Made by a program: the position numbers and the translations under genes
In this document: positions 25,877-34,112 of the stretch, one piece after another
Layout: each line of letters starts with the position of its first letter
Position numbering within the stretch: the stretch's first letter is position 1
Assembly: GCA_035533755.1 (NCBI GenBank)
Contig: DATLTC010000009.1
Span: 1-64,000, forward strand
Reading direction: 5' to 3'
DNA: 64,000 bases
Source: Gemmatimonadaceae bacterium
GTDB lineage: Bacteria; Gemmatimonadota; Gemmatimonadetes; Gemmatimonadales; Gemmatimonadaceae
Notes under the pieces: generated by a model
What the model was told of the DNA's origin: nothing
Seen by the model: only the letters and a program-made list of their open reading frames with translations
Database searches by the model: none

Positions 25877-26056
25877 TTACAACTTGGTAAGTGAAACGAC
25901 GGGCTGTCGTTTCCACCCTCTGGCCCTTCGCCTCGGCGTTGGTGCGCTACAGGAGTCCAGGCCGGTTTGCCGCGTCACTCGAGTATCGAGTGCGGGCGCC
26001 GTCGTGCGGACTCTCGGTGGGTCCGCATTTTTTTTCTTCAGAACGAGGGCTTTGCC
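25877..26056 (+). promoter_or_regulatory. infC leader with predicted transcription attenuator (L20-leader-like)
   Basis: The leader holds three stems: an 8-pair hairpin (25893-25900 with 25906-25913), a 6-pair hairpin (25976-25981 with 25987-25992), and a terminator (26005-26035). The segment 25952-25958 can instead pair with 26008-26014 (6 Watson-Crick pairs plus one G-U), which destroys the terminator arm and would act as an antiterminator. Attenuation of this operon by ribosomal protein L20 is known in Bacillus; here L20 as ligand is inferred from operon content. Confidence 0.7.
26005..26035 (+). terminator. Intrinsic terminator in the infC leader
   Basis: A 7-pair GC-rich stem (26005-26011 with 26021-26027), extendable by two inner pairs, is followed directly by eight T residues (26028-26035). 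It lies 21 bases before the infC start codon, so it must be bypassed for expression, as expected of an attenuator. Confidence 0.85.
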
Positions 26057-26572
26057 ATCCAGGACACGACGAAGCGCGTGCGGGTCAACCGCCAGATCCG
26101 CATCAGCCCGCTACGCGTCATCGGCGCCGACGGTTCACAACTCGGGATCCTCGAAGTGGACGCCGCGCTCCGCATGGCCGAAGAGTTGGGGTTGGATCTG
26201 GTCGAAGTCGCCCCGACGGCGCGGCCCCCGGTGGTCCGGATCATGGACTACGGGAAGTACAAGTTCGAGATGGCCAAGCAGGCGCGGGTGGCGAAGAAGA
26301 AGCAGCACGTGATCGAGCTCAAGGAGGTCAAGTACCGCCCGGGCATCGACGATCACGATTTCGACACCAAGACGCGACACGCGCGCCGGTTCCTGGAAGA
26401 GAAGAACAAGGTCAAGGTGACCATGATGTTCCGTGGTCGCCAGGTCACGCATCCCGAGCTCGGCCAGGCCGTGCTGGAACGCGTGGCGACGTCCCTCGCC
26501 GACATCGGCAAGATCGAGAGCGCGGGGCGACTGGAAGGGAAGTCGATGACGATGATCCTCACACCGAAATAG
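26057..26572 (+). CDS. infC: Translation initiation factor IF-3 with ATC start
   Basis: IF-3 keeps ribosomal subunits apart and proofreads initiation. The 171-residue product has the N-domain ([14 protein letters not shown]) and C-domain with [14 protein letters not shown], and ends TMILTPK, a usual length for IF-3. No ATG, GTG or TTG lies in frame at the right place. An ATC at 26057 has GAGGG 7 bases upstream and begins the family N-terminus. IF-3 genes in other bacteria use rare ATT/ATC/ATA starts for self-control. An in-frame ATG at 25967 would place translation across the terminator hairpin and is unlikely. Confidence 0.9.
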   Translation: MQDTTKRVRVNRQIRISPLRVIGADGSQLGILEVDAALRMAEELGLDLVEVAPTARPPVVRIMDYGKYKFEMAKQARVAKKKQHVIELKEVKYRPGIDDHDFDTKTRHARRFLEEKNKVKVTMMFRGRQVTHPELGQAVLERVATSLADIGKIESAGRLEGKSMTMILTPK

Positions 26573-26583
26573 GTCAGCAGTCC

Positions 26584-26781
26584 ATGCCAAAGATGAAGAC
26601 CCACAAGGGTGCCGCGAAGCGCTTCAGCCTCACCGGAACCGGCAAGGTGAAGCGCAACAAGGCCAACAAGAGCCACATTCTCACGAAGAAGACGTCCAAG
26701 CGGAAGCGCCGCCTGCGCCAGTCGGGGCTCATTGCCACGAATGGCGAGGTGAAGAACATCAAGCGCCTGCTGCAGGCGTAA
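26584..26781 (+). CDS. rpmI: 50S ribosomal protein L35
   Basis: A 65-residue, highly basic protein starting [20 protein letters not shown], the bL35 signature, with a Lys/Arg-rich centre. The ATG is 11 bases after the infC stop. Its place between infC and rplT is the conserved bacterial order. Confidence 0.97.
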   Translation: MPKMKTHKGAAKRFSLTGTGKVKRNKANKSHILTKKTSKRKRRLRQSGLIATNGEVKNIKRLLQA

Positions 26782-26793
26782 GGAGAGAGACCC

Positions 26794-27156
26794 ATGCCTC
26801 GCGCCGTATCGAACGTACCGCGCCTCAAGCGCAAGAAGCAGATCATGAAGGCCGCCCGCGGCGGCTTTGGCGCCCGCAGCAAGCTGTGGAAGGCCGCCAA
26901 GGAAAATGTCGAGCGCGGCTGGAAGTATGCGTACCGGGATCGCAAGAACAAGAAGCGCGACTTCCGGCGCCTGTGGATCACGCGCATCAACGCCGGCGCG
27001 CATCAGCACGAGCTGACGTACGCCACGTTCATCAACGGCCTCAAGAAGGCCGGCATCGAAGTCAACCGGAAGATCCTCGCCGATCTCGCCGTGCACGACC
27101 CCGCGGCGTTCGCGGCGCTGGCCGACAAGGCGCGCTCCGCGTTGAACGCAGCGTAG
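26794..27156 (+). CDS. rplT: 50S ribosomal protein L20
   Basis: A 120-residue bL20 protein with [31 protein letters not shown] and the [10 protein letters not shown] segment. L20 binds 23S rRNA early in assembly and, in other bacteria, represses its own operon by binding the leader mRNA. AGGAGAGA sits 7 bases before the ATG. A hairpin follows the gene, separating it from pheS. Confidence 0.97.
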   Translation: MPRAVSNVPRLKRKKQIMKAARGGFGARSKLWKAAKENVERGWKYAYRDRKNKKRDFRRLWITRINAGAHQHELTYATFINGLKKAGIEVNRKILADLAVHDPAAFAALADKARSALNAA

Positions 27157-27177
27157 GTTTGTAGTCCTGCGACTCCA

Positions 27178-27212
27178 CGGCGGCAGCGCGACCTCGGTCG
27201 CCGCTGCCGCCG
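27178..27212 (+). terminator. Hairpin after rplT
   Basis: Eleven base pairs, a one-base bulge and five more pairs close a 2-base turn, followed by a weak T-rich tail (TCCGCTTT). It probably reduces read-through from the infC operon into pheS. No promoter is evident between it and pheS, so partial read-through is likely. Confidence 0.6.
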
Positions 27213-27240
27213 TCCGCTTTGGCCCCATCCCGCGCTCCCG

Positions 27241-28290
27241 ATGCCTCTTCCCGATCCGCCCACCCTCCGCGACTACGCCGACCAGATCGGCCGGATGGCG
27301 TCCGCCGGCCTCGCCGCCATCGGCGACGCGGCCGACCTCGACGCGCTCGAGGCCGCGCGCGTGCAGGTCCTCGGCGACCGCCGCGGCGAGATCCTCGAAT
27401 TCCAGCGCGCCCTCGGGGCGCTGCCGCGGGACGAGAAGCCCGAGGCGGGCAAGCTGTTCAACACCGTCAAGCGCCAGCTCGAGCAGGCGCTGGACGAACG
27501 GCGGACCGAACTCTCCCTGGCGTCCGCCGCTTACCAGCGGCCGCGCGACCTCACCATGCCCGCCCGCCACGAGTGGCGCGGCGCCGCCCATCCGGTCACG
27601 CGCGTCATCGACGAGATCGCCGGCATCTTCCGCGAGCTCGGCTTCACCATCGCCCTCGGGCCCGAGGTCGAATCGGAGTGGTACAACTTCGGCGCGCTCA
27701 ACTTCCCGCCCGACCACCCGGCAATGGACATGCACGACACGCTGTACGTGGAGGGCGACGTGCTGCTGCGCACGCACACGTCGCCGGTGCAGGTCCGCAC
27801 CCTCCAGCGCTACGCGCCGCCCATCCGCATCCTCGCGCCCGGCAACGTGTATCGTCGCGACTTCTTCGACGCCTCCCATGCGCCGATGTTCGCGCAGATC
27901 GAAGGCCTGTGCGTGGACGAGGGGATCAGCTTCGTGGATCTCAAGGCCACGCTCGGGCATTTCGCGCGCCGCTTCTTCGGCGCCGCCAACGTGCGCTTCC
28001 GGCCCAGCTTCTTCCCGTTCACCGAGCCCTCGGCCGAGATGGACATCGAGTGCCAGCTCTGCCGCGGCGCCGGCTGCGCCGCCTGCAAGGGCACCGGATG
28101 GATGGAGATCCTCGGCTCGGGCATGGTGCACCCCGCGGTGCTCGAGGGCGCGGGGATCGACAGCGAGAAGTACACCGGGTGGGCGTTCGGCATGGGGCCG
28201 GCGCGTATCGCCCAGCAGCGCTACGGCGTGGGCGACATCCGCGTCTTCTACGATTCCGACGTCCGCTTTCTGGAGCAGATCGCCGAATGA
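27241..28290 (+). CDS. pheS: Phenylalanine--tRNA ligase alpha subunit
   Basis: The catalytic subunit that charges tRNA-Phe. The 349-residue protein has an N-terminal coiled-coil arm, then the class II core with HPVTRVIDEI, PDHPAMDMHDT, LLRTHTSPVQ, GNVYRRDFFDA, FRPSFFPFTEPSAE and the end motif GMGPARIAQQRYG. The C-x-x-C/CKGTGW insert of bacterial PheS is present. It starts 84 bases after rplT and overlaps pheT by 4 bases. Confidence 0.97.
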   Translation: MPLPDPPTLRDYADQIGRMASAGLAAIGDAADLDALEAARVQVLGDRRGEILEFQRALGALPRDEKPEAGKLFNTVKRQLEQALDERRTELSLASAAYQRPRDLTMPARHEWRGAAHPVTRVIDEIAGIFRELGFTIALGPEVESEWYNFGALNFPPDHPAMDMHDTLYVEGDVLLRTHTSPVQVRTLQRYAPPIRILAPGNVYRRDFFDASHAPMFAQIEGLCVDEGISFVDLKATLGHFARRFFGAANVRFRPSFFPFTEPSAEMDIECQLCRGAGCAACKGTGWMEILGSGMVHPAVLEGAGIDSEKYTGWAFGMGPARIAQQRYGVGDIRVFYDSDVRFLEQIAE

Positions 28291-30722
28291 ACGTCTCGTA
28301 CGCATGGCTGCGGGCCTTCGTCCCCTTCGATCAGACGCCGGCGCAGCTCCGGGATCTGATCACGGCGCACGTGGCCACGGTGGACGAACTGGTGCCCCTG
28401 CGCCAGGATCTCGCGGCGATCGTCGTGGCGCGCGTGGTCGAAGAGGCGCCGCATCCCGATTCCGACCACCTGCACGTCACGCGGGTGGACGACGGAAGCG
28501 GCGTGCTGCTCGATGTGGTCTGCGGCGCCGCCAACGTGACCGCGGGCAAGCTGTACCCGTTCGCGCGCACGGGCACCGTGATCCCCACCGGGCTCAAGCT
28601 CGAGAAGCGCAAGATCCGCGGCGCCGTGTCGGATGGCATGCTCTGCTCGGCCCGCGAATTGAAGCTCGGGGACGATCACGACGGCATCATGGAACTGGAT
28701 CTCGACGTACCGCCGGGCACCCCGCTCCTGCAGGCGCTCCCGCTGGGCGACACCCAACTGGTGATCGACGTGCTGCCCAACCGGCCCGATCTGCTCTCGC
28801 ATCTGGGCGTGGCGCGAGAGGTGGCGGCGGTCACCGCGCGCGCGCTGTCGTTGCCCGCCGTCGGCGGCGCGGCGCCGGTGTGGGACGCCGTGCCGCGCGT
28901 GGCCCATGAGGGCGTGACGGGCCACGTGGCCGTCCGCGTGCAGGACCCCGCGCTGGCGCCGCGCTACATGGGGTTGGTCATCCGCGGCGTGACCGTGGGG
29001 CCGAGTCCCGCGTGGTTGGTGGAGCGCCTGGCGAGCGTGGGCAGCCGGTCGATCAACAATGTGGTGGACGCCAGCAACTACATCCTGCACGAGTTGGGGC
29101 AGCCCACGCACGCGTTCGATCTCGCCAAGCTCGCCGGCGGCACCGTGATCGTGCGCGCGGCACGCCCCGGAGAGACGCTCGTGACGCTCGACGGCGTGAC
29201 CCGCACGCTCGACGGGACGATGACCGTGATCGCCGACGCCGAGCGGGCGCAGGCCGTGGCCGGTGTGATGGGGGGCCGCGACAGCGAGGTCACCGACAGC
29301 ACCACGGACCTGTTCCTCGAGGTGGCGGTGTTCGATCCGGCCGGCACCCGCCGCACGCGGCGCGCGCTCGGCCTCAGCACCGATGCCAGCTATCGGTTCG
29401 AGCGCGGAGTGGACTCCGCGCTGCCGCCGATGGCAATCGAGCGCCTGGCGCAGATCATTCTGGCCGTGGCGGGCGGGCAGGTGGCCGGTCCGCCGGTGGA
29501 CGTGCTCGATGCCGTTCCGCAGCCCCGGGCGATCACGCTGCGCTCGTCGCGCCTGGCCAAGGTGCTCGGCGCGCGCGTGCCGGGCAGCGAGGCTGGCGGC
29601 CTGCTGTCGGGCATCGGGTGCACGGTGGAACTCGACGCCGGCGGCGGGGAACTGCACGTCGTGCCGCCGTCGTGGCGGCGGGACCTCGTGGCCGAGATCG
29701 ACCTCATCGAAGAGGTGGCGCGGCTGCGCGGCTATGACTGGTTCCCGGCGGAGATCCGGCCGTTCCGGCCGGGCACGTCGCCGGATGATCCGGTCTGGGT
29801 GCAGGCGGGCCGCGTGCGGCAGGGGCTCGTGGCGCGCGGACTGCTCGAGGCGCGGCCGATGCCGTTCACCAAGGGCGCGTCCGAGGGATTCGTGCGCGTG
29901 CAGAATCCGTTGGCCGAGGATGAGCCCTACCTGCGCCGCGACGTGCTGGATTCGCTGGCGCGGCGCGCCGAGTCGAACCTGGCGCACATGCAGGGCAACG
30001 TCCGCCTGTTCGAGATCGGCTCGGTGTTCGAGCCGTCCGGCGGGGCGCTGCCGCGCGAGATCGTCCGTGCCGGCGCGTTGGTGATGGGCGACCGCCATCC
30101 CGCCCACTTCGATGCGCCGCGCGCGCAGCGATTCGACGAGTGGGATGCCAAGGGCCTCGCCGAGCAACTGGCGCGCGACGCGTACCCCGGTGTGCCGGTG
30201 GCGATGGTGCCCGCCGAGGGTGAATGGCTCTGGCGGGTGACGGCCGATGGGGCGGACGTGGGCGGCGTGCGCCGCGTGGCACTGGACGCGCCGGTGTGGG
30301 CCGCGCCCGCGTTCGGCGTGGAGATCGCGCTCGCCGAGATGCCCAACGCGCCGGTGGCGCCGGAGGGGCGCAACGCCCACGGCGAGGCGCCCGGCGCCGA
30401 GGTGCGCCGGTGGCCAAGGTACGAGCCGCTGCCCACCACGCCGGCTGCCGAATTCGATCTGGCGCTGGTCGTGCCGGCCGGCGTGTCGGCGGCGCAGATC
30501 GAGCAGGTGATCCGGGGGACCGCCGGCGAGCTGTTGGAGCGGCTGCACCTGTTCGACGAATACATGGGCACGGGGCTGCCCGACGGCACGCGCAGTCTGG
30601 CCTGGCGCTTGACGTTCCGCCATCCGGAGCGCACCCTACGCGATAAGGAAATCGAAGGCCGTCGCGCCAAGATCCTCAGCGCACTCGAGAGCGAACTCAA
30701 TGTCCGACCGCGAACGTCCTGA
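28287..30722 (+). CDS. pheT: Phenylalanine--tRNA ligase beta subunit
   Basis: The 811-residue beta subunit shows the N-terminal tRNA-binding OB domain (about 39-150, with HPDSDHLHV), the B3/B4 editing domain with SRSINNVVDASNYI and GQPTHAFD, and the B5 DNA-binding-like domain. The core pseudo-catalytic part includes VPPSWRRDL. It ends with the FDX-ACB anticodon-binding domain (TRSLAWRLTFRHPERTL). ATG 28287 overlaps the pheS stop. Its end overlaps the small coiled-coil gene by 23 bases. Confidence 0.97.
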   Translation: MNVSYAWLRAFVPFDQTPAQLRDLITAHVATVDELVPLRQDLAAIVVARVVEEAPHPDSDHLHVTRVDDGSGVLLDVVCGAANVTAGKLYPFARTGTVIPTGLKLEKRKIRGAVSDGMLCSARELKLGDDHDGIMELDLDVPPGTPLLQALPLGDTQLVIDVLPNRPDLLSHLGVAREVAAVTARALSLPAVGGAAPVWDAVPRVAHEGVTGHVAVRVQDPALAPRYMGLVIRGVTVGPSPAWLVERLASVGSRSINNVVDASNYILHELGQPTHAFDLAKLAGGTVIVRAARPGETLVTLDGVTRTLDGTMTVIADAERAQAVAGVMGGRDSEVTDSTTDLFLEVAVFDPAGTRRTRRALGLSTDASYRFERGVDSALPPMAIERLAQIILAVAGGQVAGPPVDVLDAVPQPRAITLRSSRLAKVLGARVPGSEAGGLLSGIGCTVELDAGGGELHVVPPSWRRDLVAEIDLIEEVARLRGYDWFPAEIRPFRPGTSPDDPVWVQAGRVRQGLVARGLLEARPMPFTKGASEGFVRVQNPLAEDEPYLRRDVLDSLARRAESNLAHMQGNVRLFEIGSVFEPSGGALPREIVRAGALVMGDRHPAHFDAPRAQRFDEWDAKGLAEQLARDAYPGVPVAMVPAEGEWLWRVTADGADVGGVRRVALDAPVWAAPAFGVEIALAEMPNAPVAPEGRNAHGEAPGAEVRRWPRYEPLPTTPAAEFDLALVVPAGVSAAQIEQVIRGTAGELLERLHLFDEYMGTGLPDGTRSLAWRLTFRHPERTLRDKEIEGRRAKILSALESELNVRPRTS

Positions 30723-31005
30723 CACCGCCGCCTTCCAGGAGCTCGACGCGCTGGTGCGCAGCCTGGGCGACGAACTGGCGTCGATGCGCCGCCGCGCGCT
30801 GCTCGCCGAAGCGCGGCTCAAGGAATTGGAGTCGACGGCGAGTGACGGCCCGGTGCAGCCGCGGCTGGCCGACCGCATCGCCACGCTCGAGCGCGAGAAC
30901 GCCCGGTTGCGCGAGCGTCTCGACCAGGCCAAGGAACGGTCCAAGGTGATGCTCGACCGGGTGCACTTCCTGCGCCAGCAGGCGCAGACGCGGGGTGAGC
31001 GATGA
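30700..31005 (+). CDS. Small coiled-coil protein upstream of ZapA
   Basis: A 101-residue, strongly charged helical protein, predicted as one long coiled coil with heptad Leu/Ile spacing from about residue 15 to 95. It has no recognised catalytic motif. It overlaps pheT by 23 bases and zapA by 4. Position before zapA suggests a partner in FtsZ-ring assembly, in the manner of ZapB, but there is no sequence proof. The gene is supported by tight overlaps on both sides and codon pattern. Confidence 0.75.
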   Translation: MSDRERPDTAAFQELDALVRSLGDELASMRRRALLAEARLKELESTASDGPVQPRLADRIATLERENARLRERLDQAKERSKVMLDRVHFLRQQAQTRGER

Positions 31006-31298
31006 GCGGCGCCAAGCAGTCGGTCAAGGTGACGATCGTGGGCGAGGAGTACACGATCCGCAGCGACGTGTCGCCCGAGACGACGCGGGCGATCGCCAAG
31101 CATCTCGACACGGCGATTCGCGACGTGATGCACAGCGGCAAGGTGCTCGACGCGCAACGCGGGGCGATTCTCGCCGCGCTGCAGATCACCAACGAATTGT
31201 TCGAGGCGCGCCAGAGCGCGCAGGACCTCGCAGAGTCGATGACGGCTCTCAGCGCCGACGTCCGCCGGTGGTTGCCGCCGGCCAAGCGCGGGGCCTGA
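31002..31298 (+). CDS. zapA: Cell division protein ZapA
   Basis: ZapA bundles FtsZ filaments at mid-cell. The 98-residue protein starts with KVTIVGEEYTIRSD, the family signature, followed by SPETTRAIAKHLDTAI and a C-terminal helix with AALQITNELFEAR. Length is right for ZapA (about 85-110). It starts inside the stop of the small coiled-coil gene. In many bacteria zapA lies near pheT or rny; here pheST precede it and rny is 6.7 kb on. Confidence 0.92.
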   Translation: MSGAKQSVKVTIVGEEYTIRSDVSPETTRAIAKHLDTAIRDVMHSGKVLDAQRGAILAALQITNELFEARQSAQDLAESMTALSADVRRWLPPAKRGA

Positions 31299-31371
31299 TC
31301 CAAGCCGAGTTGCCCCGCGGCCGTCCGGCGTCAAATCGCGATACCTCCACCGTTCCCCCCGGAGGTCGTGC

Positions 31372-32148
31372 ATGGATCCGGTGTATGCGGTTCTGCAGGC
31401 AGGGACGTCGTCCCTGTCGTTTGGCTTCGTCGATTACCTGACGACCATCAGCGCCATCGGCGTGATCACGATGGCGCTCATCCAGACGGCCAAGGACATG
31501 CTCCCCATTCGCCGCTGGTACCAGCGCCGGCGGTTCCGCGCCTGGCTGGCGGACGGGGTGCGCGAAGCGGCCGTGCCCGATCGGTCGGCGGTCCTGTTCG
31601 GGCAGCCCGCCGGTCGCCAACAGCCTGATGCCGCGGCCGCCGAAGCGCGGCTCGTGTCGCTGGCCACCGACGGCGACGCCCACGCCCTGTACGATCTGCC
31701 CATCGAGCAGATGTGCGGCCAGATCAATGCCGCGCTCCAGGTGGTGCTGGAGTATCCCGCGGACGATCCGAATCTCGTGGCGATCGTCGGTTCGCGCGCC
31801 AGCGCCGCCGATCTGGCGATGCTGATCGGCGTGGCCAACGGGGCCATGAATTCCGCGACCGCGCGCACGCCGGAGGTGAGCGCCGCCAAGGCCCGCGTGA
31901 TGCACCAGTTCCAGCGGGCCATCGACGCGTTCCAGATCGCCGTGAGCTACCGGTGGAAGATGTCGTTGCAGATCGCCTCGTTGGTGCTGTGCGGCCTGCT
32001 CACCTACGCGGCGTTGCTACTGCGCTTCCACGTAGGCACGAGTTACGTGGGCGGCGTGGGGGCGGTGGTGATCGGCGCGGTGCTGGCGGGATTCCTGGCG
32101 CCCGTGGCCAGGGATCTGACGGCGGCCGTGCAGGGGCTGCGGAAGTAG
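31372..32148 (+). CDS. Uncharacterised three-TM membrane protein
   Basis: I do not recognise the family. The 258-residue product has one hydrophobic segment near the N-terminus (about 19-40) followed by the basic stretch RRWYQRRR. A soluble middle of about 140 residues is predicted mostly helical, and two hydrophobic segments near the C-terminus (about 197-217 and 225-246) end in a short cytoplasmic-type tail. GGAGG sits 8 bases before the ATG. It is 73 bases after zapA and only 2 bases before the hydrolase gene, so the two form an operon and probably act together. Confidence 0.75.
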   Translation: MDPVYAVLQAGTSSLSFGFVDYLTTISAIGVITMALIQTAKDMLPIRRWYQRRRFRAWLADGVREAAVPDRSAVLFGQPAGRQQPDAAAAEARLVSLATDGDAHALYDLPIEQMCGQINAALQVVLEYPADDPNLVAIVGSRASAADLAMLIGVANGAMNSATARTPEVSAAKARVMHQFQRAIDAFQIAVSYRWKMSLQIASLVLCGLLTYAALLLRFHVGTSYVGGVGAVVIGAVLAGFLAPVARDLTAAVQGLRK

Positions 32149-32150
32149 CC

Positions 32151-33050
32151 GTGACGGCCGCGCTGCCGGAACTGAGCGTGCGCCAGCCCGCGTGCGACTC
32201 GGGCGGGCCGGTGGTGGACGTGCACGGCACGCTGCCGCCCGCCGGCGGCGCCGTGTTGCTGCTCGTGCACGGGTACGCCAACTCGGCCGCCGCGGCCCGC
32301 GACTCGTGGCGCGCGTTTCTGGACGGCATCGCGGCCGTCCAGATCGGCGGCTGGATGCCGCGCAATCCCACGGGCGTGCAGTGGCCGGGCGACGAGCCGA
32401 TCGCCGGGCTCAACCAGGCGTCATATCCGCTCAAGATCGGCGTGTCACGCGACGCCGCGCGGCGGATGGACGTCTACCTGCGCGCGATGGCCGGACCGGG
32501 CGGCGCACCGCTCACGCTGTCCGTCGTTGCGCACTCGCTGGGTTGCCGCCTGGCCGCGGAGCTGCTCGAATGTCTCGCGCAGCCCCCGGCGCATTCCGTG
32601 GTCGTGGATCGCGTGGTGTTCATGGCGGCAGCGGTGCCCACCGACCGCGTGGATCGCGGCCAGGAACTGCGCGGGGGCGTCGATTGGGCCGGCGGGATCT
32701 GCGCCCTGTATTCCGAGGGTGACCCGGTGCTGCGCCTCGCATTCCCGATCGGCGAGACGGTGGGCGGCGATGGGTTCTTCCCGACCGCGGTGGGGCGTCA
32801 CGGCGGCCCTGGGGCCACCTGGATGGTCACGCAGCAGATGGCGCACGGCGGGAACCTGTACGCGCACAGCGACTACTGGGCGGGCATCGAGTCCGCGGCC
32901 GCCGCGGCTGCCTTCTTCTGGATTCCCGTCGCGGCATCCGTCGCTGCGCGGGGCCTGCCGGCGCATGGGCTGCCGGAGGTGACCGCGATTCCCATTCGCG
33001 GCACGCCCAGTCGCGCGATCGCGGCGCGGCCGTTGGCGGCCGGCGGCTGA
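32151..33050 (+). CDS. Alpha/beta hydrolase (DUF900-like), function unknown
   Basis: A 299-residue protein with the alpha/beta-hydrolase oxyanion motif HGY (40-42) and nucleophile elbow AHSLG with Ser129. A C-terminal NLYAHSDYW may supply the catalytic His. The region LLLVHGYANSAAAA and VVAHSLGCRLAAELL resembles DUF900-type hydrolases. No signal peptide is evident. GTG 32151 lies 2 bases after the membrane-protein gene stop. Its substrate is unknown; a lipid or ester substrate at the membrane would fit its partner but is only inference. It meets korB tail to tail with a 6-base gap. Confidence 0.78.
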   Translation: MTAALPELSVRQPACDSGGPVVDVHGTLPPAGGAVLLLVHGYANSAAAARDSWRAFLDGIAAVQIGGWMPRNPTGVQWPGDEPIAGLNQASYPLKIGVSRDAARRMDVYLRAMAGPGGAPLTLSVVAHSLGCRLAAELLECLAQPPAHSVVVDRVVFMAAAVPTDRVDRGQELRGGVDWAGGICALYSEGDPVLRLAFPIGETVGGDGFFPTAVGRHGGPGATWMVTQQMAHGGNLYAHSDYWAGIESAAAAAAFFWIPVAASVAARGLPAHGLPEVTAIPIRGTPSRAIAARPLAAGG

Positions 33051-33056
33051 GGGCGG

Positions 33057-34112
33057 CTACCGATACTCGTTCTGCAGTTCCTGGAGCGCGGCGTTGCCGG
33101 GGCAGAGCGTCGAGTAGGGCAGTTCCACCAGCGGTTGCTGCACGGTGCGGCTCAGCGCGTGCATGTCCTTGGCGCCCTCGTCCAGGTAGAGCAGCCCGGT
33201 GACCACTTCGCCGCGTTCCTGATGCGCGCGCACGTGCGCGTACGCGGCATCGCGGTTCGTGGGATCGTACGCCTCGTCGGTTTTCCGGAACCGCACCACG
33301 CTGCCGTCGTGCATCGTCACCGACATCGCGGCGCCGGCGCCGTCCGGCGTCCTGATCTCCTTGCGCATCGGCACGAAGTCCACGGGGGCCAGATCCTCGT
33401 AGTGCTCGCGCGTGTACCGGTAGCTCTTGGTGGAGCCCACATGATCGTTGAAGCTCACGCACGGCGAGATGACGTCGATGAGGGCGAATCCATTGTGCCG
33501 CAGGCCCGCCTTGAGCATCGGCACCAGGTGGGCCTTGTCGCCCGAGAATCCCCGGGCCACGAAGGTGGCGCCGAGACTGAGCGCCAGGAGCACCGGATCG
33601 ATGGGCCGCTGGTCGTTGGATTCGCCCTTCTTGGACGTGGAGCCGACGTCGGCCGACGCCGAGAACTGCCCCTTGGTGAGCCCATACACGCCGTTGTTCT
33701 CCAGCACGTAGAGCAGATTGACGTTGCGGCGGATGGCGTGGCTCAACTGGCCCAGGCCGATCGACAGCGAGTCGCCGTCGCCCGAGATGCCGATGTACGT
33801 GAGGCCGCGGTTGGCCGCGTTGGCGCCCGTGGCCAACGCGGGCATGCGGCCGTGCACGCCGTTGAAGCCGTGCGACTGGCGCATCATGTACGCGGTCGTC
33901 TTGGATGAACACCCGATGCCGCTCATCTTGGCGGCGCGATGGGGCGGAACATCCAGCTCCCAGAACGCCTGGATGAGCGCGGCGGTCACCGAATCGTGCC
34001 CGCATCCGGCGCACAGCGTGGACATCGATCCCTCGTAGTCGCGCCGCGTGAGACCCAGCGCGTTCTTGGGCAGCGAGGGATGGGTGACCGGAGGTTTGGT
34101 GATCGACGTCAT
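33057..34112 (-). CDS. korB: 2-oxoacid:ferredoxin oxidoreductase beta subunit (KorB-like)
   Basis: The thiamine-diphosphate half of a 2-oxoacid:ferredoxin oxidoreductase. The 351-residue protein has CAGCGH (34-39), GIGCSSKT, the TPP/Mg motif GDGDS (111-115) with NNGVYG (139-144), and SPCVSFND. This is the two-subunit (alpha-gamma fused, beta) type, most like 2-oxoglutarate enzymes, although 2-oxoacid choice cannot be read from sequence. The start codon overlaps the korA stop by 4 bases. The usual separate delta ferredoxin subunit is absent; Fe-S centres in the upstream gene may take that role. Confidence 0.9.
   Translation of the reverse strand: MTSITKPPVTHPSLPKNALGLTRRDYEGSMSTLCAGCGHDSVTAALIQAFWELDVPPHRAAKMSGIGCSSKTTAYMMRQSHGFNGVHGRMPALATGANAANRGLTYIGISGDGDSLSIGLGQLSHAIRRNVNLLYVLENNGVYGLTKGQFSASADVGSTSKKGESNDQRPIDPVLLALSLGATFVARGFSGDKAHLVPMLKAGLRHNGFALIDVISPCVSFNDHVGSTKSYRYTREHYEDLAPVDFVPMRKEIRTPDGAGAAMSVTMHDGSVVRFRKTDEAYDPTNRDAAYAHVRAHQERGEVVTGLLYLDEGAKDMHALSRTVQQPLVELPYSTLCPGNAALQELQNEYR

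Noticed and set aside
25967-26056. ATG at 25967 as infC start
   Set aside because: It would translate across the terminator hairpin and add residues unrelated to IF-3; the conserved N-terminus begins at 26057.
27219-28286. Long open frame joined in phase to pheT and overlapping pheS on the same strand
   Set aside because: It is an alternate-frame shadow of pheS; GC-rich coding sequence keeps such frames open and the residues match no family.
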